64,000 nucleotides of DNA from Macromonas bipunctata (GTDB lineage Bacteria; Pseudomonadota; Gammaproteobacteria; Burkholderiales; Burkholderiaceae_C): positions 17,129 through 81,128 of the forward strand of contig NZ_NWBQ01000005.1 of assembly GCF_002837135.1 (NCBI RefSeq), read 5' to 3'. A program made the position numbers and the translations under genes. Each line of letters starts with the position of its first letter. Position 1 is the stretch's first letter. Of this stretch, positions 17,982 through 26,430 are shown in pieces. The notes beneath the pieces are model-generated. The model ran no database searches, was not told the origin of the DNA, and was given only the letters and a program-made list of their open reading frames with translations.

Positions 17982-18611
17982 TCACCCCTTCTTGCTGCCG
18001 ATTTTGCTCTCCTGCCCCGCCAGCAAGCGGTTGATGTTGCCCCGGTGCCGCCACAGCAGCAACAAGCTCATCACCGCCGTGGCCAGCACCACGGTGGGGG
18101 CCACCTGCCACAGGCTGCCGTTGGCCAGCAGCAAGAAACTGGGGGCAAACAGCGCCGCCGTCAGCGCGGCCAGCGACGAGTAACGCAACCCCACGGCCAT
18201 GCCGATCCACACCAGCGCCGTGGCCAACCCCAGCAGGGGCTGCAAGCCGATCAACACCCCCGCCGCCGTGGCTACGCCCTTGCCACCCTGAAAGCGGAAA
18301 AACACCGGGTACAAGTGGCCCAAAAATGCCGCCAGCGCCACCAGCGCCAGCGCACCTTCGCCCAGACCATAGCCCGCACCCCAGTGCGCCACCCACCACG
18401 TGGGCAACCAGCCCTTCACCGCATCCAGCAGCAGCGTCACCGCCGCCGCTTTTTTGTTGCCGGAACGCAGCACGTTGGTGGCACCGGGGTTCTTGCTGCC
18501 GTAGGAGCGCGGGTCGTGCAGCCCCATCACGCGGCTCACGATCACGGCAAACGACAGCGAACCAATCAAGTACGCCACCACGGCGGCCAGCACAGGCAAA
18601 TAATCGCTCAT
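17982..18611 (-). CDS. plsY: Glycerol-3-phosphate acyltransferase PlsY
   Basis: A 209-residue inner-membrane enzyme that moves the acyl group from acyl-phosphate to glycerol 3-phosphate, the first step of phospholipid synthesis. The three family motifs are present: [14 protein letters not shown] with [19 protein letters not shown], the [21 protein letters not shown] glycine-lysine loop, and the later RYSSLAAL region. There are about five membrane segments. The ATG at 18611 has AGGA upstream on the minus strand. The aldo-keto reductase stop is 13 bp upstream, so the two are probably co-transcribed. Confidence 0.95.
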   Translation of the reverse strand: MSDYLPVLAAVVAYLIGSLSFAVIVSRVMGLHDPRSYGSKNPGATNVLRSGNKKAAAVTLLLDAVKGWLPTWWVAHWGAGYGLGEGALALVALAAFLGHLYPVFFRFQGGKGVATAAGVLIGLQPLLGLATALVWIGMAVGLRYSSLAALTAALFAPSFLLLANGSLWQVAPTVVLATAVMSLLLLWRHRGNINRLLAGQESKIGSKKG

Positions 18612-18624
18612 AAATGTGTCCTGT

Positions 18625-19689
18625 TCACAGCGCCGGATCGCGCATTTGCCAGCGGATGTCGTCGATGGCTTGCAACAGTTCGGGCGACAACGTGGTACCC
18701 CAAGCGTCCAGACATTCATCGAGTTGCGCCACGGTGGTCACGCCGATGATGGTGCTGGCCACCTGCCACTTGGTGTAACAAAATGCCAGTGCCAACTGGG
18801 TCGGGGTCAGCCCGTGCTGGCGGGCCAGCGCGTTGTAGCGTTTGGCCGCCGACAACGCATCCACCCGGCCCCAGCGTTGCTTGCGCATGGATTCGTACAG
18901 CGCCATGCGGCCCGCCTCGGGCGCAGTGGAAGGTAGCATGCCCGTCGCATCGTACTTACCGGTCAAAGTGCCAAACCCCAGCGGGGAATACGCCAGCAGC
19001 GATACGCCCAAGCGGTGCAAGGTTTCATCCAGCGCGTTTTCCACCGCACGGTTGATGAGGCAGTACGCGTTTTGCACCGACACCACGCGCGGCAAGCCGT
19101 GCTGCTCGGCCAGACGCACAAACTCGTGGACACCATACGGTGTCTCGTTGGACAGCCCCACCGCGCGCACCTTGCCCGCGCGCACCAGCTCGGCCAGCGT
19201 CTCCAACTGTTCGTGGATGGAAGCACAGGCACGCTCCTTGGCCGGGTTGAAATACTGGTCGCCAAACATGGGCGCATTGCGCGCTGGCCAGTGGATTTGG
19301 TACAGATCGATCACATCGGTTTGCAGGCGGCGCAAACTGCCGTCGCACGCCGACAAAATTTCGGCCCGGCTCAAACCGGCAAAGTCACCACGTATCCACG
19401 GCATGCCGCGCGACGGCCCGGCCACCTTGGTCGCCAGCACCACTTTTTGGCGCAATCCAGGGCGGCTGGCCAGCCAATCACCGATGATGGTTTCGCTGGC
19501 CCCGTAGGTCTCGGCACGGGCGGGCACCGAATACATCTCGGCGGTGTCGATGAAATTCACGCCGCGCTCCACCGCGCGGTCGAGGATGGCGTGGGCATCG
19601 GCCTGCGCCACCTGTTCGCCAAACGTCATGGTGCCCAGGCAAATGGGGGTCACGGCCAGCGTGCTCTGGCCCAAGGTCACGGTTTTCAT
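18625..19689 (-). CDS. NADP(H)-dependent aldo-keto reductase, Tas-like
   Basis: A 354-residue TIM-barrel reductase. The AKR tetrad is visible as Asp and Tyr in [11 protein letters not shown], Lys in VVLATKVAG and His in YQIHWPARN. The closest remembered family is E. coli Tas (GTMTFGEQ near the start, [14 protein letters not shown] insert). Tas suppresses a tyrosine auxotrophy, and the natural substrate is not settled. The ATG at 19689 is 11 bases after GGAG on the minus strand. A GTG two codons earlier would have a 5-base spacing and is a possible alternative. It is divergent from the hydrolase at 19784. Confidence 0.9.
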   Translation of the reverse strand: MKTVTLGQSTLAVTPICLGTMTFGEQVAQADAHAILDRAVERGVNFIDTAEMYSVPARAETYGASETIIGDWLASRPGLRQKVVLATKVAGPSRGMPWIRGDFAGLSRAEILSACDGSLRRLQTDVIDLYQIHWPARNAPMFGDQYFNPAKERACASIHEQLETLAELVRAGKVRAVGLSNETPYGVHEFVRLAEQHGLPRVVSVQNAYCLINRAVENALDETLHRLGVSLLAYSPLGFGTLTGKYDATGMLPSTAPEAGRMALYESMRKQRWGRVDALSAAKRYNALARQHGLTPTQLALAFCYTKWQVASTIIGVTTVAQLDECLDAWGTTLSPELLQAIDDIRWQMRDPAL

Positions 19690-19783
19690 GTTCACAACGG
19701 CTCCTGTCGTGGGTTTTCTGCAAAATGCGGCAAGTTTAAGCGCCAGCCACCGCTGTGCCCCGTCCAACCTCACCCTGTCCGCC

Positions 19784-20743
19784 ATGTATTGCCCCCGCCT
19801 TCCTTCCCGCAGCGAATGGGCACCCATTCGCCACCACCGCTACCACCTGCGCCACTGGGGCACGCCACAACCTGATGCCCTGCCGCTGCTGATGCTGCAC
19901 GGTTGGATGGATGTGTCCGCCTCGTTCCAGTTTGTGGTGGATGCGCTGGTGCAGCCGCGCCACATCATCGCCCCCGACTGGCGCGGCTTTGGCCTGACCC
20001 GCCCACAGAATACCGACCCGCACGGCCCCCAACCCTGGGGCCACGGCGACCACTACCTGTTTGCCGACTACTTGGCCGACTTGGATTTTGTGCTGGATCA
20101 CCTCAACGCCCAACTGGGACGCAATGCCGACGCGCCGTTCGATCTGGTCGGACACAGCATGGGCGGCAACGTCGTGATGGCCTACGCCGGCATTCGGCCC
20201 CAGCGCGTGCGCCGCGCCGTCAATTTGGAAGGCTTTGGCCTGCCTGCCACCCGTCCCGTACAAGCGCCCCGGCAATACACGCGTTGGCTCGACGACCTCA
20301 AAACCCTGCATCAAGGTGGCAAAACCCTGCGCCCCTACCCCGATGCCGACGGCGTGGCCCGCCGCCTGATGAAAACCAACCCGCGCCTGCACCCCGACCG
20401 CGCCGCCTGGCTGGCCCAGCACTGGGCCGCCCCCGACGCCAGCGGCCAATGGCACATTCTGGGCGACCCGGCCCACAAGACCCGCAGCGCCCACCTCTAC
20501 CGCGCCGACGAGACCCTGGCCCTGTACCAGCACATCACCGCCCCGGTGCTGGCCATCGAAGCCGACACCGACAGCCTGCGCCACTGGTACCCGCACGGCG
20601 AATACACCCTGGCCGATTACCACACCCGCCTGCACACCGTGCCCAACTGCCGCACCGCCGTGGTGCCCGACGCGGGCCACATGCTGCACCACGACCAACC
20701 CGCTGCCGTGGCCACGCTGATCGAGGCCCACCTGCAGCCGTGA
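19784..20743 (+). CDS. Alpha/beta hydrolase
   Basis: A 319-residue soluble hydrolase. It shows an oxyanion HG motif in LLMLHGWMDVSASFQ, the nucleophile elbow GHSMGG, the acid in VLAIEADTDS and a histidine in VPDAGHMLHHDQP. There is no signal peptide. The family covers esterases, haloalkane and epoxide hydrolases, and sequence alone does not give the substrate. The final codon overlaps the GTG of the next gene as GTGA (20740-20743), which predicts coupled translation. Confidence 0.85.
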   Translation: MYCPRLPSRSEWAPIRHHRYHLRHWGTPQPDALPLLMLHGWMDVSASFQFVVDALVQPRHIIAPDWRGFGLTRPQNTDPHGPQPWGHGDHYLFADYLADLDFVLDHLNAQLGRNADAPFDLVGHSMGGNVVMAYAGIRPQRVRRAVNLEGFGLPATRPVQAPRQYTRWLDDLKTLHQGGKTLRPYPDADGVARRLMKTNPRLHPDRAAWLAQHWAAPDASGQWHILGDPAHKTRSAHLYRADETLALYQHITAPVLAIEADTDSLRHWYPHGEYTLADYHTRLHTVPNCRTAVVPDAGHMLHHDQPAAVATLIEAHLQP

Positions 20744-21174
20744 AAGACCCCAACATCAGCGCGGTAGCCCACACGGTTGATCAGATCGTGGCCATCACCT
20801 GGATCAACGGCAAAACCGACCAGGTGGACTTGTCGGCCCTCATGGCCGATCTGGCCGGGCTGGAACCGCTGGACAACGCCCCCACCTTTGCCGCCGTGCA
20901 AGTGGGTGAGGACGGGTGGTCGCTGCTGTGGCCCAGCGGCATCGAAATCGGTACCGACACCCTGTGGCGCATGGCGCGTGAACAAGCGGGCGATGCCACC
21001 CCCGTGAGCGAATTCACACGCTGGCGCAAACGCAACGGCCTGTCACTGAGCGACGCCGCCGCTGCCCTGGGCATCACGCGGCGCATGGTGTCGTACTACG
21101 AAGCTGGCCGCTACCTGATTCCGCGCATGGTCGGGCTGGCCTGCAAGGGCTGGGAGGCCGAACACTCACGCTGA
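20740..21174 (+). CDS. DUF2442 domain protein with C-terminal Xre-type HTH
   Basis: 144 residues starting at a GTG that overlaps the upstream hydrolase stop. Residues 1-80 resemble DUF2442 (VAITWINGKTDQVDLSALM, LLWPSGIEIGTDTLWRMARE). DUF2442 often appears beside toxin-antitoxin pairs and occasionally fused to a helix-turn-helix. Residues 90-140 form a compact Xre-like HTH: FTRWRKRNGLSLSDAAAALG with ITRRMVSYYEAGR. It is therefore probably a small DNA-binding regulator. No toxin gene is adjacent, and the coupled partner is a hydrolase. Function is unknown. Confidence 0.75.
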   Translation: MKDPNISAVAHTVDQIVAITWINGKTDQVDLSALMADLAGLEPLDNAPTFAAVQVGEDGWSLLWPSGIEIGTDTLWRMAREQAGDATPVSEFTRWRKRNGLSLSDAAAALGITRRMVSYYEAGRYLIPRMVGLACKGWEAEHSR

Positions 21175-21256
21175 GGCAATTCCAGCGCAACATGCGAAAA
21201 TCCCCCCTCAGAATTCCGACATCTGCCTGACAACCTACACCGAAAGATTCAAGAAC

Positions 21257-22361
21257 ATGGAAGCCGAACGCCTCAACGCCATCTCCAACCGCCTGACCGA
21301 CCTGACCGCGCGGGTGGCCGAGTTACGGAGGTATCTTTGACTACGATGCCAAAGCCCTCAAACTGAGCGAAGTCAACGCGGCATTGGAAGACCCCACCGT
21401 CTGGGACAACCCCAAACGCGCACAAGACCTGGGCAAGGAAAAGAAGCTGCTGGAAGACGTGGTGCTGGTGCTCGACCGCCTCAGCAGCGAACTGGCCGAC
21501 AACACCGAGCTGTTCGAGATGAGCAAGGAAGACGGCGACGACGCCGGCCTGCTCACCATTGAAGGCGAAGGCGACAACCTGGCCGCCGACGTGGAAAAGC
21601 TCGAATTCCGCCGCATGTTCAACCAGCCCGCCGACCCGCTCAACTGCTTCCTGGACATCCAGGCCGGCGCGGGTGGCACCGAGGCCTGCGACTGGGCCAG
21701 CATGCTGCTGCGCCAGTACACGCGCTACGCCGAACGCAAGGGCTTCACCGCCACAGTGGAAGACCTGACCGACGGCGACACCGCCGGCATCAAGAGCGCC
21801 ACCATCAAGATCGAGGGCGAGTACGCCTTTGGCCTGCTGCGCACCGAGACCGGCGTGCACCGTCTGGTGCGCAAGTCGCCGTTCGACTCCTCGGGCGGGC
21901 GCCACACCTCGTTTGCGTCGGTGTTCGTGTACCCCGAAATCGACGATTCGGTCGAGATCAACATCAACCCCGCCGACGTGCGGGTGGACACCTACCGCGC
22001 CAGCGGTGCCGGTGGTCAGCACATCAACAAGACCGACTCCGCCGTGCGCCTGACGCACATCCCGACCAATATCGTGGTGCAGTGCCAGGACAGCCGCAGC
22101 CAGCACAGCAACCGCGACCTGGCCTGGCAGCGCCTGCGCTCGCGCCTGTACGACCATGAAATGCGCAAGCGCATGGAAGAGCAGCAAAAGCTCGAAGACA
22201 CCAAGACCGACGTCGGCTGGGGCCACCAGATCCGCTCCTACGTGCTGGACAACAGCCGCATCAAGGACTTGCGCACTGGCGTTGAAATTTCCGCCACGCA
22301 AAAAGTGCTCGACGGCGACCTGGACGCCTTCATCGAAGCCTCGCTCAAGCAGGGCGTCTGA
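21257..22361 (+). CDS. prfB: Peptide chain release factor 2, with programmed +1 frameshift
   Basis: RF2 releases peptides at UGA and UAA. The ATG at 21257 opens a 27-codon frame ending in an in-frame TGA at 21338-21340. The rest of the protein is in the +1 frame from GAC at 21339, giving 367 residues. The mRNA would be read as 21257-21337 joined to 21339-22361. The main frame has the SPF recognition tripeptide ([10 protein letters not shown]), the GGQ catalytic loop ([16 protein letters not shown]) and a normal RF2 end. The short upstream frame encodes the expected N-terminal helix ([20 protein letters not shown]). pepN follows by 102 bp. Confidence 0.96.
21327..21341 (+). promoter_or_regulatory. 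RF2 autoregulatory +1 frameshift site
   Basis: GGAGG at 21327-21331 acts as an internal Shine-Dalgarno-like element, followed by TAT, the slippery CTT at 21335-21337 and TGA C at 21338-21341. The arrangement and spacing match the E. coli prfB site. When RF2 is scarce the ribosome slips from CTT to TTT and continues, and when RF2 is plentiful it terminates at the TGA. Confidence 0.93.
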
Positions 22362-22382
22362 CGCACCCGCTGCGCCGCCTGC

Positions 22383-22420
22383 GGGCGGCCCAGGCCAGCA
22401 CGGCGCTGACCTGGCCGCCC
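22383..22420 (+). other. GC-rich stem-loop between prfB and pepN
   Basis: GGGCGGCCCAGG at 22383-22394 pairs with CCTGGCCGCCC at 22410-22420, with one bulged C. The loop can itself pair CAGC with GCTG. No T-run follows. It could be a weak terminator, an RNA-stability hairpin or chance in GC-rich DNA. Confidence 0.35.
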
Positions 22421-22463
22421 CCTCCTCTGCTCCGACCTTCCACCCCTGAACGGACACCTTCCC

Positions 22464-25145
22464 ATGATGAACTCTCTGCATGAAGGCGCGCCCACCCTCA
22501 TCCGGCGCGAAGACTACGCCGCGCCCGCTTTCCTGATCGACTCGGTGGCCCTCACGTTCGATCTCGATCCGGCCAAAACCCGCGTGCTCAACCAGATGCG
22601 CGTGCGCCGCAACCCCGACGTGCCCGCGCAAGCCCTGCGCCTGGACGGCGAAGACCTGAATTTGGCCCGCGTGCTGGTCAACGGCGCAGGCACCAGCTTC
22701 AAGCTGGACGGCCAGCAACTGGTGCTGGAAAACCTGCCCGAAGGCACCGAGCCGTTCGACCTTGAAATCTTCACCACCTGCGCCCCGGCCAGCAACACCC
22801 AACTGATGGGCCTGTACGTGAGCCAAGGCACCTTCTTCACGCAATGCGAAGCCGAAGGTTTCCGCCGCATCACCTACTTTCTGGATCGCCCCGACGTGAT
22901 GGCCAGCTACACCGTGACGCTGCGGGCCGACAAAGCCACCTACCCGGTGCTGCTCTCCAATGGCAACTTGGTGGAAGAAGGTGCGCTCGAAGACGGCCCC
23001 AACGGCCCACGCCACTACGCCAAGTGGGTCGATCCGCACAAGAAACCCTGCTACCTGTTTGCGCTGGTGGCGGGCCAACTGGTGCGCCGCGAACAAAAAA
23101 TCATCGCCCGCAACGGCCAGGAACATACGCTGCAAATCTACGTGCGCGCCGGTGATCTGGACAAGACCGAACACGCCATGAACTCGCTCATGGCCTCGAT
23201 TGCGTGGGACGAAGCCCGCTTTGGCCTGCCGCTGGACCTGGAACGCTTCATGATCGTCGCCACCAGCGACTTCAACATGGGCGCGATGGAAAACAAAGGC
23301 CTCAACATCTTCAACACCAAGTTCGTGCTGGCCAACCCCGCCACCGCCACCGACGTGGACTACGCCAACGTCGAAAGCGTGGTCGGACACGAGTACTTCC
23401 ACAACTGGACGGGCAACCGCGTCACCTGCCGCGACTGGTTCCAATTGAGCCTGAAAGAAGGCCTGACCGTGTTCCGCGACCAGGAATTCAGCATGGACAT
23501 GGTGGCCAGCGCATCGGCACGCGCCGTCAAGCGCATCGAGGACGTGCGGTTGCTGCGCACCGCCCAGTTTGCCGAAGACGCGGGCCCAATGGCCCACCCC
23601 ATTCGCCCCGACCAGTACCAGGAAATCAACAACTTCTACACCCTCACGGTGTACGAAAAAGGCGCCGAAGTGGTGCGCATGATGCAAACCCTGGTCGGCC
23701 GCGACGGTTTTGCGCGTGGCATGCGGCTGTACTTTGAGCGCCACGACGGCCAGGCCGTGACCTGCGACGACTTTGCCCAAGCCATTGCCGATGCCAACCC
23801 CGACAGCCACCTCGCGCTGCTGCTGCCCCAGTTCAAACACTGGTACAGCCAAGCCGGCACCCCACGCCTGCACAGCCAAGGCGAGTACGATGCCGACGCA
23901 CAGACCTACACCCTGACTTTGAGCCAAAGCTGCCCACCCAGCCCCGGCCAGCCGGTCAAGGCCCCATTTGTCATCCCCGTGGCCGTGGGCCTGCTGGACG
24001 CACAAGGCCAAGACATCCCCGGCACTGCCCGCACCGTGGTACTCAGCGACACCAGCGCCAGCGTGGTGTTTGAACACGTGCCCAGCGCGCCGGTGCCCTC
24101 GATCCTGCGCGGCTTCAGCGCCCCGGTCGTCCTGCAACACGCCTACACCGATGCCGAACTGCTGACCCTGCTGGCCCACGACAGCGATGCCTTCAACCGT
24201 TGGGAAGCCGGACAACGCCTGGCCCTGCGTCTGGCACTGGCCGCCATCCAAGCCGACGGCGACGTGCCGACCGAACCGCTGGACAGCGCCTACATGGATG
24301 CCATGCGCGCTGTGCTGCAAGCACCGCAACTCGATGCCGCGTTCAAGGAACTGGTGCTGACCCTGCCCAGCGAGACCTACATCGCCGAACAACTCGACAT
24401 GGTCGATCCGCAACGCATCCACGCCGTGCGCGAAGCCATGCGCCTGCAACTGGCCACCGCCTTGCAGACCGACTGGGCACACACCTTCGAGAGCCACCAC
24501 GACAACGGCGCTTACCGGCCCGATCCCGTCTCCAGTGGCCGCCGCGCGCTGGTGGGGCTGGCCTTGCACATGCTGTGTCTGGCGGCACGCCACAGCGGCG
24601 ATCCGGTCTGGCCCGGCAAAGCCTACCAACGCGTCAAAGACGCGGGCAACATGACCGACCGCTTCCAGTCGTTGAGCGCGCTGGTGAGCAGCGGACACGA
24701 ACTGGCCACTGCGGCACTGGAACGCTTCCACGCCCGCTTCCAGCGCGAAGAACTCGTGCTGGACAAATGGTTTGCGCTGCAAGCCGGCGCACCCGACCAC
24801 GGCGGCCATATCCTGCCCATGGTGCAGCAACTGCTGACGCACCCCGACTTCCACATCAAAAACCCCAACCGCGCACGCAGCTTGATCTTCAGCTACTGCA
24901 ACGCCAACCCCGGCGCATTCCACCGCGCCGACGGGGCCGGTTACACCTTCTGGCGCGACCACGTGCTGGCCATCAACGCCTTCAACCCCCAAGTGGCCGC
25001 CCGTCTGGCGCGCGCGCTGGACCGCTGGCGGCAACTGGCCGAGCCGTACCGCAGCGCCGCGTGTGCTGCCATTGAACACGTGGCCGCCCAACCCGACCTG
25101 AGCAACGACGTGCGCGAAGTCGTGACGCGCGCGCTGGCCGACTGA
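22464..25145 (+). CDS. pepN: Aminopeptidase N (M1 family)
   Basis: An 893-residue cytosolic zinc aminopeptidase of broad specificity. The substrate-anchoring GAMEN motif is in [15 protein letters not shown]. The zinc site is HEYFH at His309-Glu310-His313 with Glu332 as third ligand in LKEGLTVF. The length and the C-terminal helical domain fit the E. coli PepN type. The start is one of two tandem ATG codons at 22464 and 22467. fbp follows 22 bp after the stop, so co-transcription is likely. Confidence 0.96.
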   Translation: MMNSLHEGAPTLIRREDYAAPAFLIDSVALTFDLDPAKTRVLNQMRVRRNPDVPAQALRLDGEDLNLARVLVNGAGTSFKLDGQQLVLENLPEGTEPFDLEIFTTCAPASNTQLMGLYVSQGTFFTQCEAEGFRRITYFLDRPDVMASYTVTLRADKATYPVLLSNGNLVEEGALEDGPNGPRHYAKWVDPHKKPCYLFALVAGQLVRREQKIIARNGQEHTLQIYVRAGDLDKTEHAMNSLMASIAWDEARFGLPLDLERFMIVATSDFNMGAMENKGLNIFNTKFVLANPATATDVDYANVESVVGHEYFHNWTGNRVTCRDWFQLSLKEGLTVFRDQEFSMDMVASASARAVKRIEDVRLLRTAQFAEDAGPMAHPIRPDQYQEINNFYTLTVYEKGAEVVRMMQTLVGRDGFARGMRLYFERHDGQAVTCDDFAQAIADANPDSHLALLLPQFKHWYSQAGTPRLHSQGEYDADAQTYTLTLSQSCPPSPGQPVKAPFVIPVAVGLLDAQGQDIPGTARTVVLSDTSASVVFEHVPSAPVPSILRGFSAPVVLQHAYTDAELLTLLAHDSDAFNRWEAGQRLALRLALAAIQADGDVPTEPLDSAYMDAMRAVLQAPQLDAAFKELVLTLPSETYIAEQLDMVDPQRIHAVREAMRLQLATALQTDWAHTFESHHDNGAYRPDPVSSGRRALVGLALHMLCLAARHSGDPVWPGKAYQRVKDAGNMTDRFQSLSALVSSGHELATAALERFHARFQREELVLDKWFALQAGAPDHGGHILPMVQQLLTHPDFHIKNPNRARSLIFSYCNANPGAFHRADGAGYTFWRDHVLAINAFNPQVAARLARALDRWRQLAEPYRSAACAAIEHVAAQPDLSNDVREVVTRALAD

Positions 25146-25167
25146 CCCTTTATTGAGACAGACCACC

Positions 25168-26196
25168 ATGTCCATTACCCTGACCCGTTACCTGATCGAA
25201 CAGCAGCGCACCCAAGGTGCCCTGCCCGCCGAACTGCGCCTGCTGCTCGAAACCGTGGCCCGCGCTTGCCAACACATCGCTATCAGCGTCAACAAAGGCG
25301 CACTGGGCGAAGTGCTGGGCAGCGCCGACACCGAAAACGTGCAAGGCGAAGTCCAGAAAAAACTCGACATCATCGCCAACGAGGTGCTGATCGATGCCAA
25401 CGAATGGGGTGGCCACCTCGCCGCCATGGCCAGCGAGGAAATGGACACCATCCACCCCATCCCCCACCGCTACCCGCAAGGCGAATACCTGCTGCTGTTC
25501 GATCCGCTGGACGGCTCCAGCAACATCGATGTCAACGTCAGCATTGGCACCATCTTCAGCGTGCTCAAAAAGCCCAACGACGACCCCAACGTCATCGAAC
25601 CCGTCAGCGAGCAGGACTTCCTGCAACCGGGCGCGCAACAAGTGGCGGCGGGCTACTGCATCTACGGCCCGCAAACCACGCTGGCCCTGACCGTGGGGCG
25701 CGGTGTGGTCATGTTCACGCTCGACCGCGAACAAGGTGTGTGGCTGCTGACGCAAGAAAACGTGCAAATCCCGGCCGACACCAAGGAATTTGCCATCAAC
25801 ATGAGCAACATGCGCCACTGGGATACCCCGGTCAAGCGCTACGTGGACGAATGCCTGCAAGGCAAAGAAGGCGTGCGCGGCAAGGACTTCAACATGCGCT
25901 GGATCGCCAGCATGGTGGCCGACGTGCATCGCATCCTCATGCGCGGTGGCATCTTCATGTACCCGTGGGACAAGCGCGAACCCCACAAGCCCGGCAAACT
26001 GCGCCTGATGTACGAAGCCAACCCGATGGGCTGGCTGGTGGAACAAGCGGGCGGCGCAGCCACCAATGGCCGCCAACGCATCCTCGACATCGCGCCCACC
26101 GAACTGCACCAGCGCGTCAGCGTGGTGCTGGGCTCCAAGAACGAGGTCGAGCGCGTCACCGCCTACCACCTGGAAGCCGACAAAACCTCGGTATAA
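25168..26196 (+). CDS. fbp: Fructose-1,6-bisphosphatase class I
   Basis: A 342-residue enzyme of gluconeogenesis and the Calvin cycle, hydrolysing the 1-phosphate of fructose 1,6-bisphosphate. Metal-site motifs are visible: the glutamate segment [29 protein letters not shown], and the C-terminal [22 protein letters not shown] substrate segment. The ATG at 25168 is preferred to the in-frame TTG at 25153. The tRNA-Thr promoter overlaps its stop codon. Confidence 0.96.
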   Translation: MSITLTRYLIEQQRTQGALPAELRLLLETVARACQHIAISVNKGALGEVLGSADTENVQGEVQKKLDIIANEVLIDANEWGGHLAAMASEEMDTIHPIPHRYPQGEYLLLFDPLDGSSNIDVNVSIGTIFSVLKKPNDDPNVIEPVSEQDFLQPGAQQVAAGYCIYGPQTTLALTVGRGVVMFTLDREQGVWLLTQENVQIPADTKEFAINMSNMRHWDTPVKRYVDECLQGKEGVRGKDFNMRWIASMVADVHRILMRGGIFMYPWDKREPHKPGKLRLMYEANPMGWLVEQAGGAATNGRQRILDIAPTELHQRVSVVLGSKNEVERVTAYHLEADKTSV

Positions 26197-26197
26197 T
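26170..26197 (+). promoter_or_regulatory. Likely sigma-70 promoter of tRNA-Thr
   Basis: A perfect TATAAT at 26192-26197 overlaps the fbp stop codon, with CTGGAA at 26170-26175 as a weak -35 (spacer 16). Transcription would begin near 26204, a short leader before the tRNA at 26231. Confidence 0.5.
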
Positions 26198-26230
26198 CAA
26201 GGGCTGTTTTCAGCACCACGCTGAATGCGT

Positions 26231-26306
26231 GCCGGAATAGCTCAGTCGGTAGAGCAGCTCATTCGTAATGAGAAGGTCGGGGGTTCGATTCCTCTTTCCG
26301 GCACCA
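26231..26306 (+). tRNA. tRNA-Thr (anticodon CGT)
   Basis: 76 bases with encoded CCA. The acceptor pair is GCCGGAA with TTCCGGC. The D arm is GCTC-AGTCGGTA-GAGC, the anticodon loop is TTCGTAA (anticodon CGT, reading ACG), and the T loop is TTCGATT. The form is close to E. coli thrW, including the G-A mismatch at the base of the anticodon stem. A terminator follows within about 25 bases. Confidence 0.96.
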
Positions 26307-26326
26307 CAAAAAACCGCCATTTCTTC

Positions 26327-26354
26327 AGCCCACTTGGTTCAAGTGGGCTTTTTT
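26327..26354 (+). terminator. Rho-independent terminator after tRNA-Thr
   Basis: A 9-bp perfect stem pairs AGCCCACTT at 26327-26335 with AAGTGGGCT at 26341-26349 around a GGTTC loop, followed by a T run to 26354. Confidence 0.85.
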
Positions 26355-26430
26355 GTGCGCGAAAACGGCCAAGTGGTGGCATAGAATGCCAGATTCGGTG
26401 ATTTAGAACAGAAAAATCTGGCGACCCGAC

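Noticed and set aside
20740..21174. A toxin-antitoxin pair at the DUF2442-HTH gene
   Set aside because: The upstream partner is a full-length alpha/beta hydrolase and the downstream gene is prfB, with no toxin-sized gene present.
21273..25175. Long minus-strand open frame opposite prfB and pepN
   Set aside because: It shows the Val/His/Gly-rich composition of an antisense shadow, and prfB and pepN have unmistakable active-site motifs.
26231..26306. tRNA-Thr as an integration site for a mobile element
   Set aside because: The genes after it are a sensor kinase and housekeeping genes. No integrase and no repeated tRNA 3' end was seen downstream.
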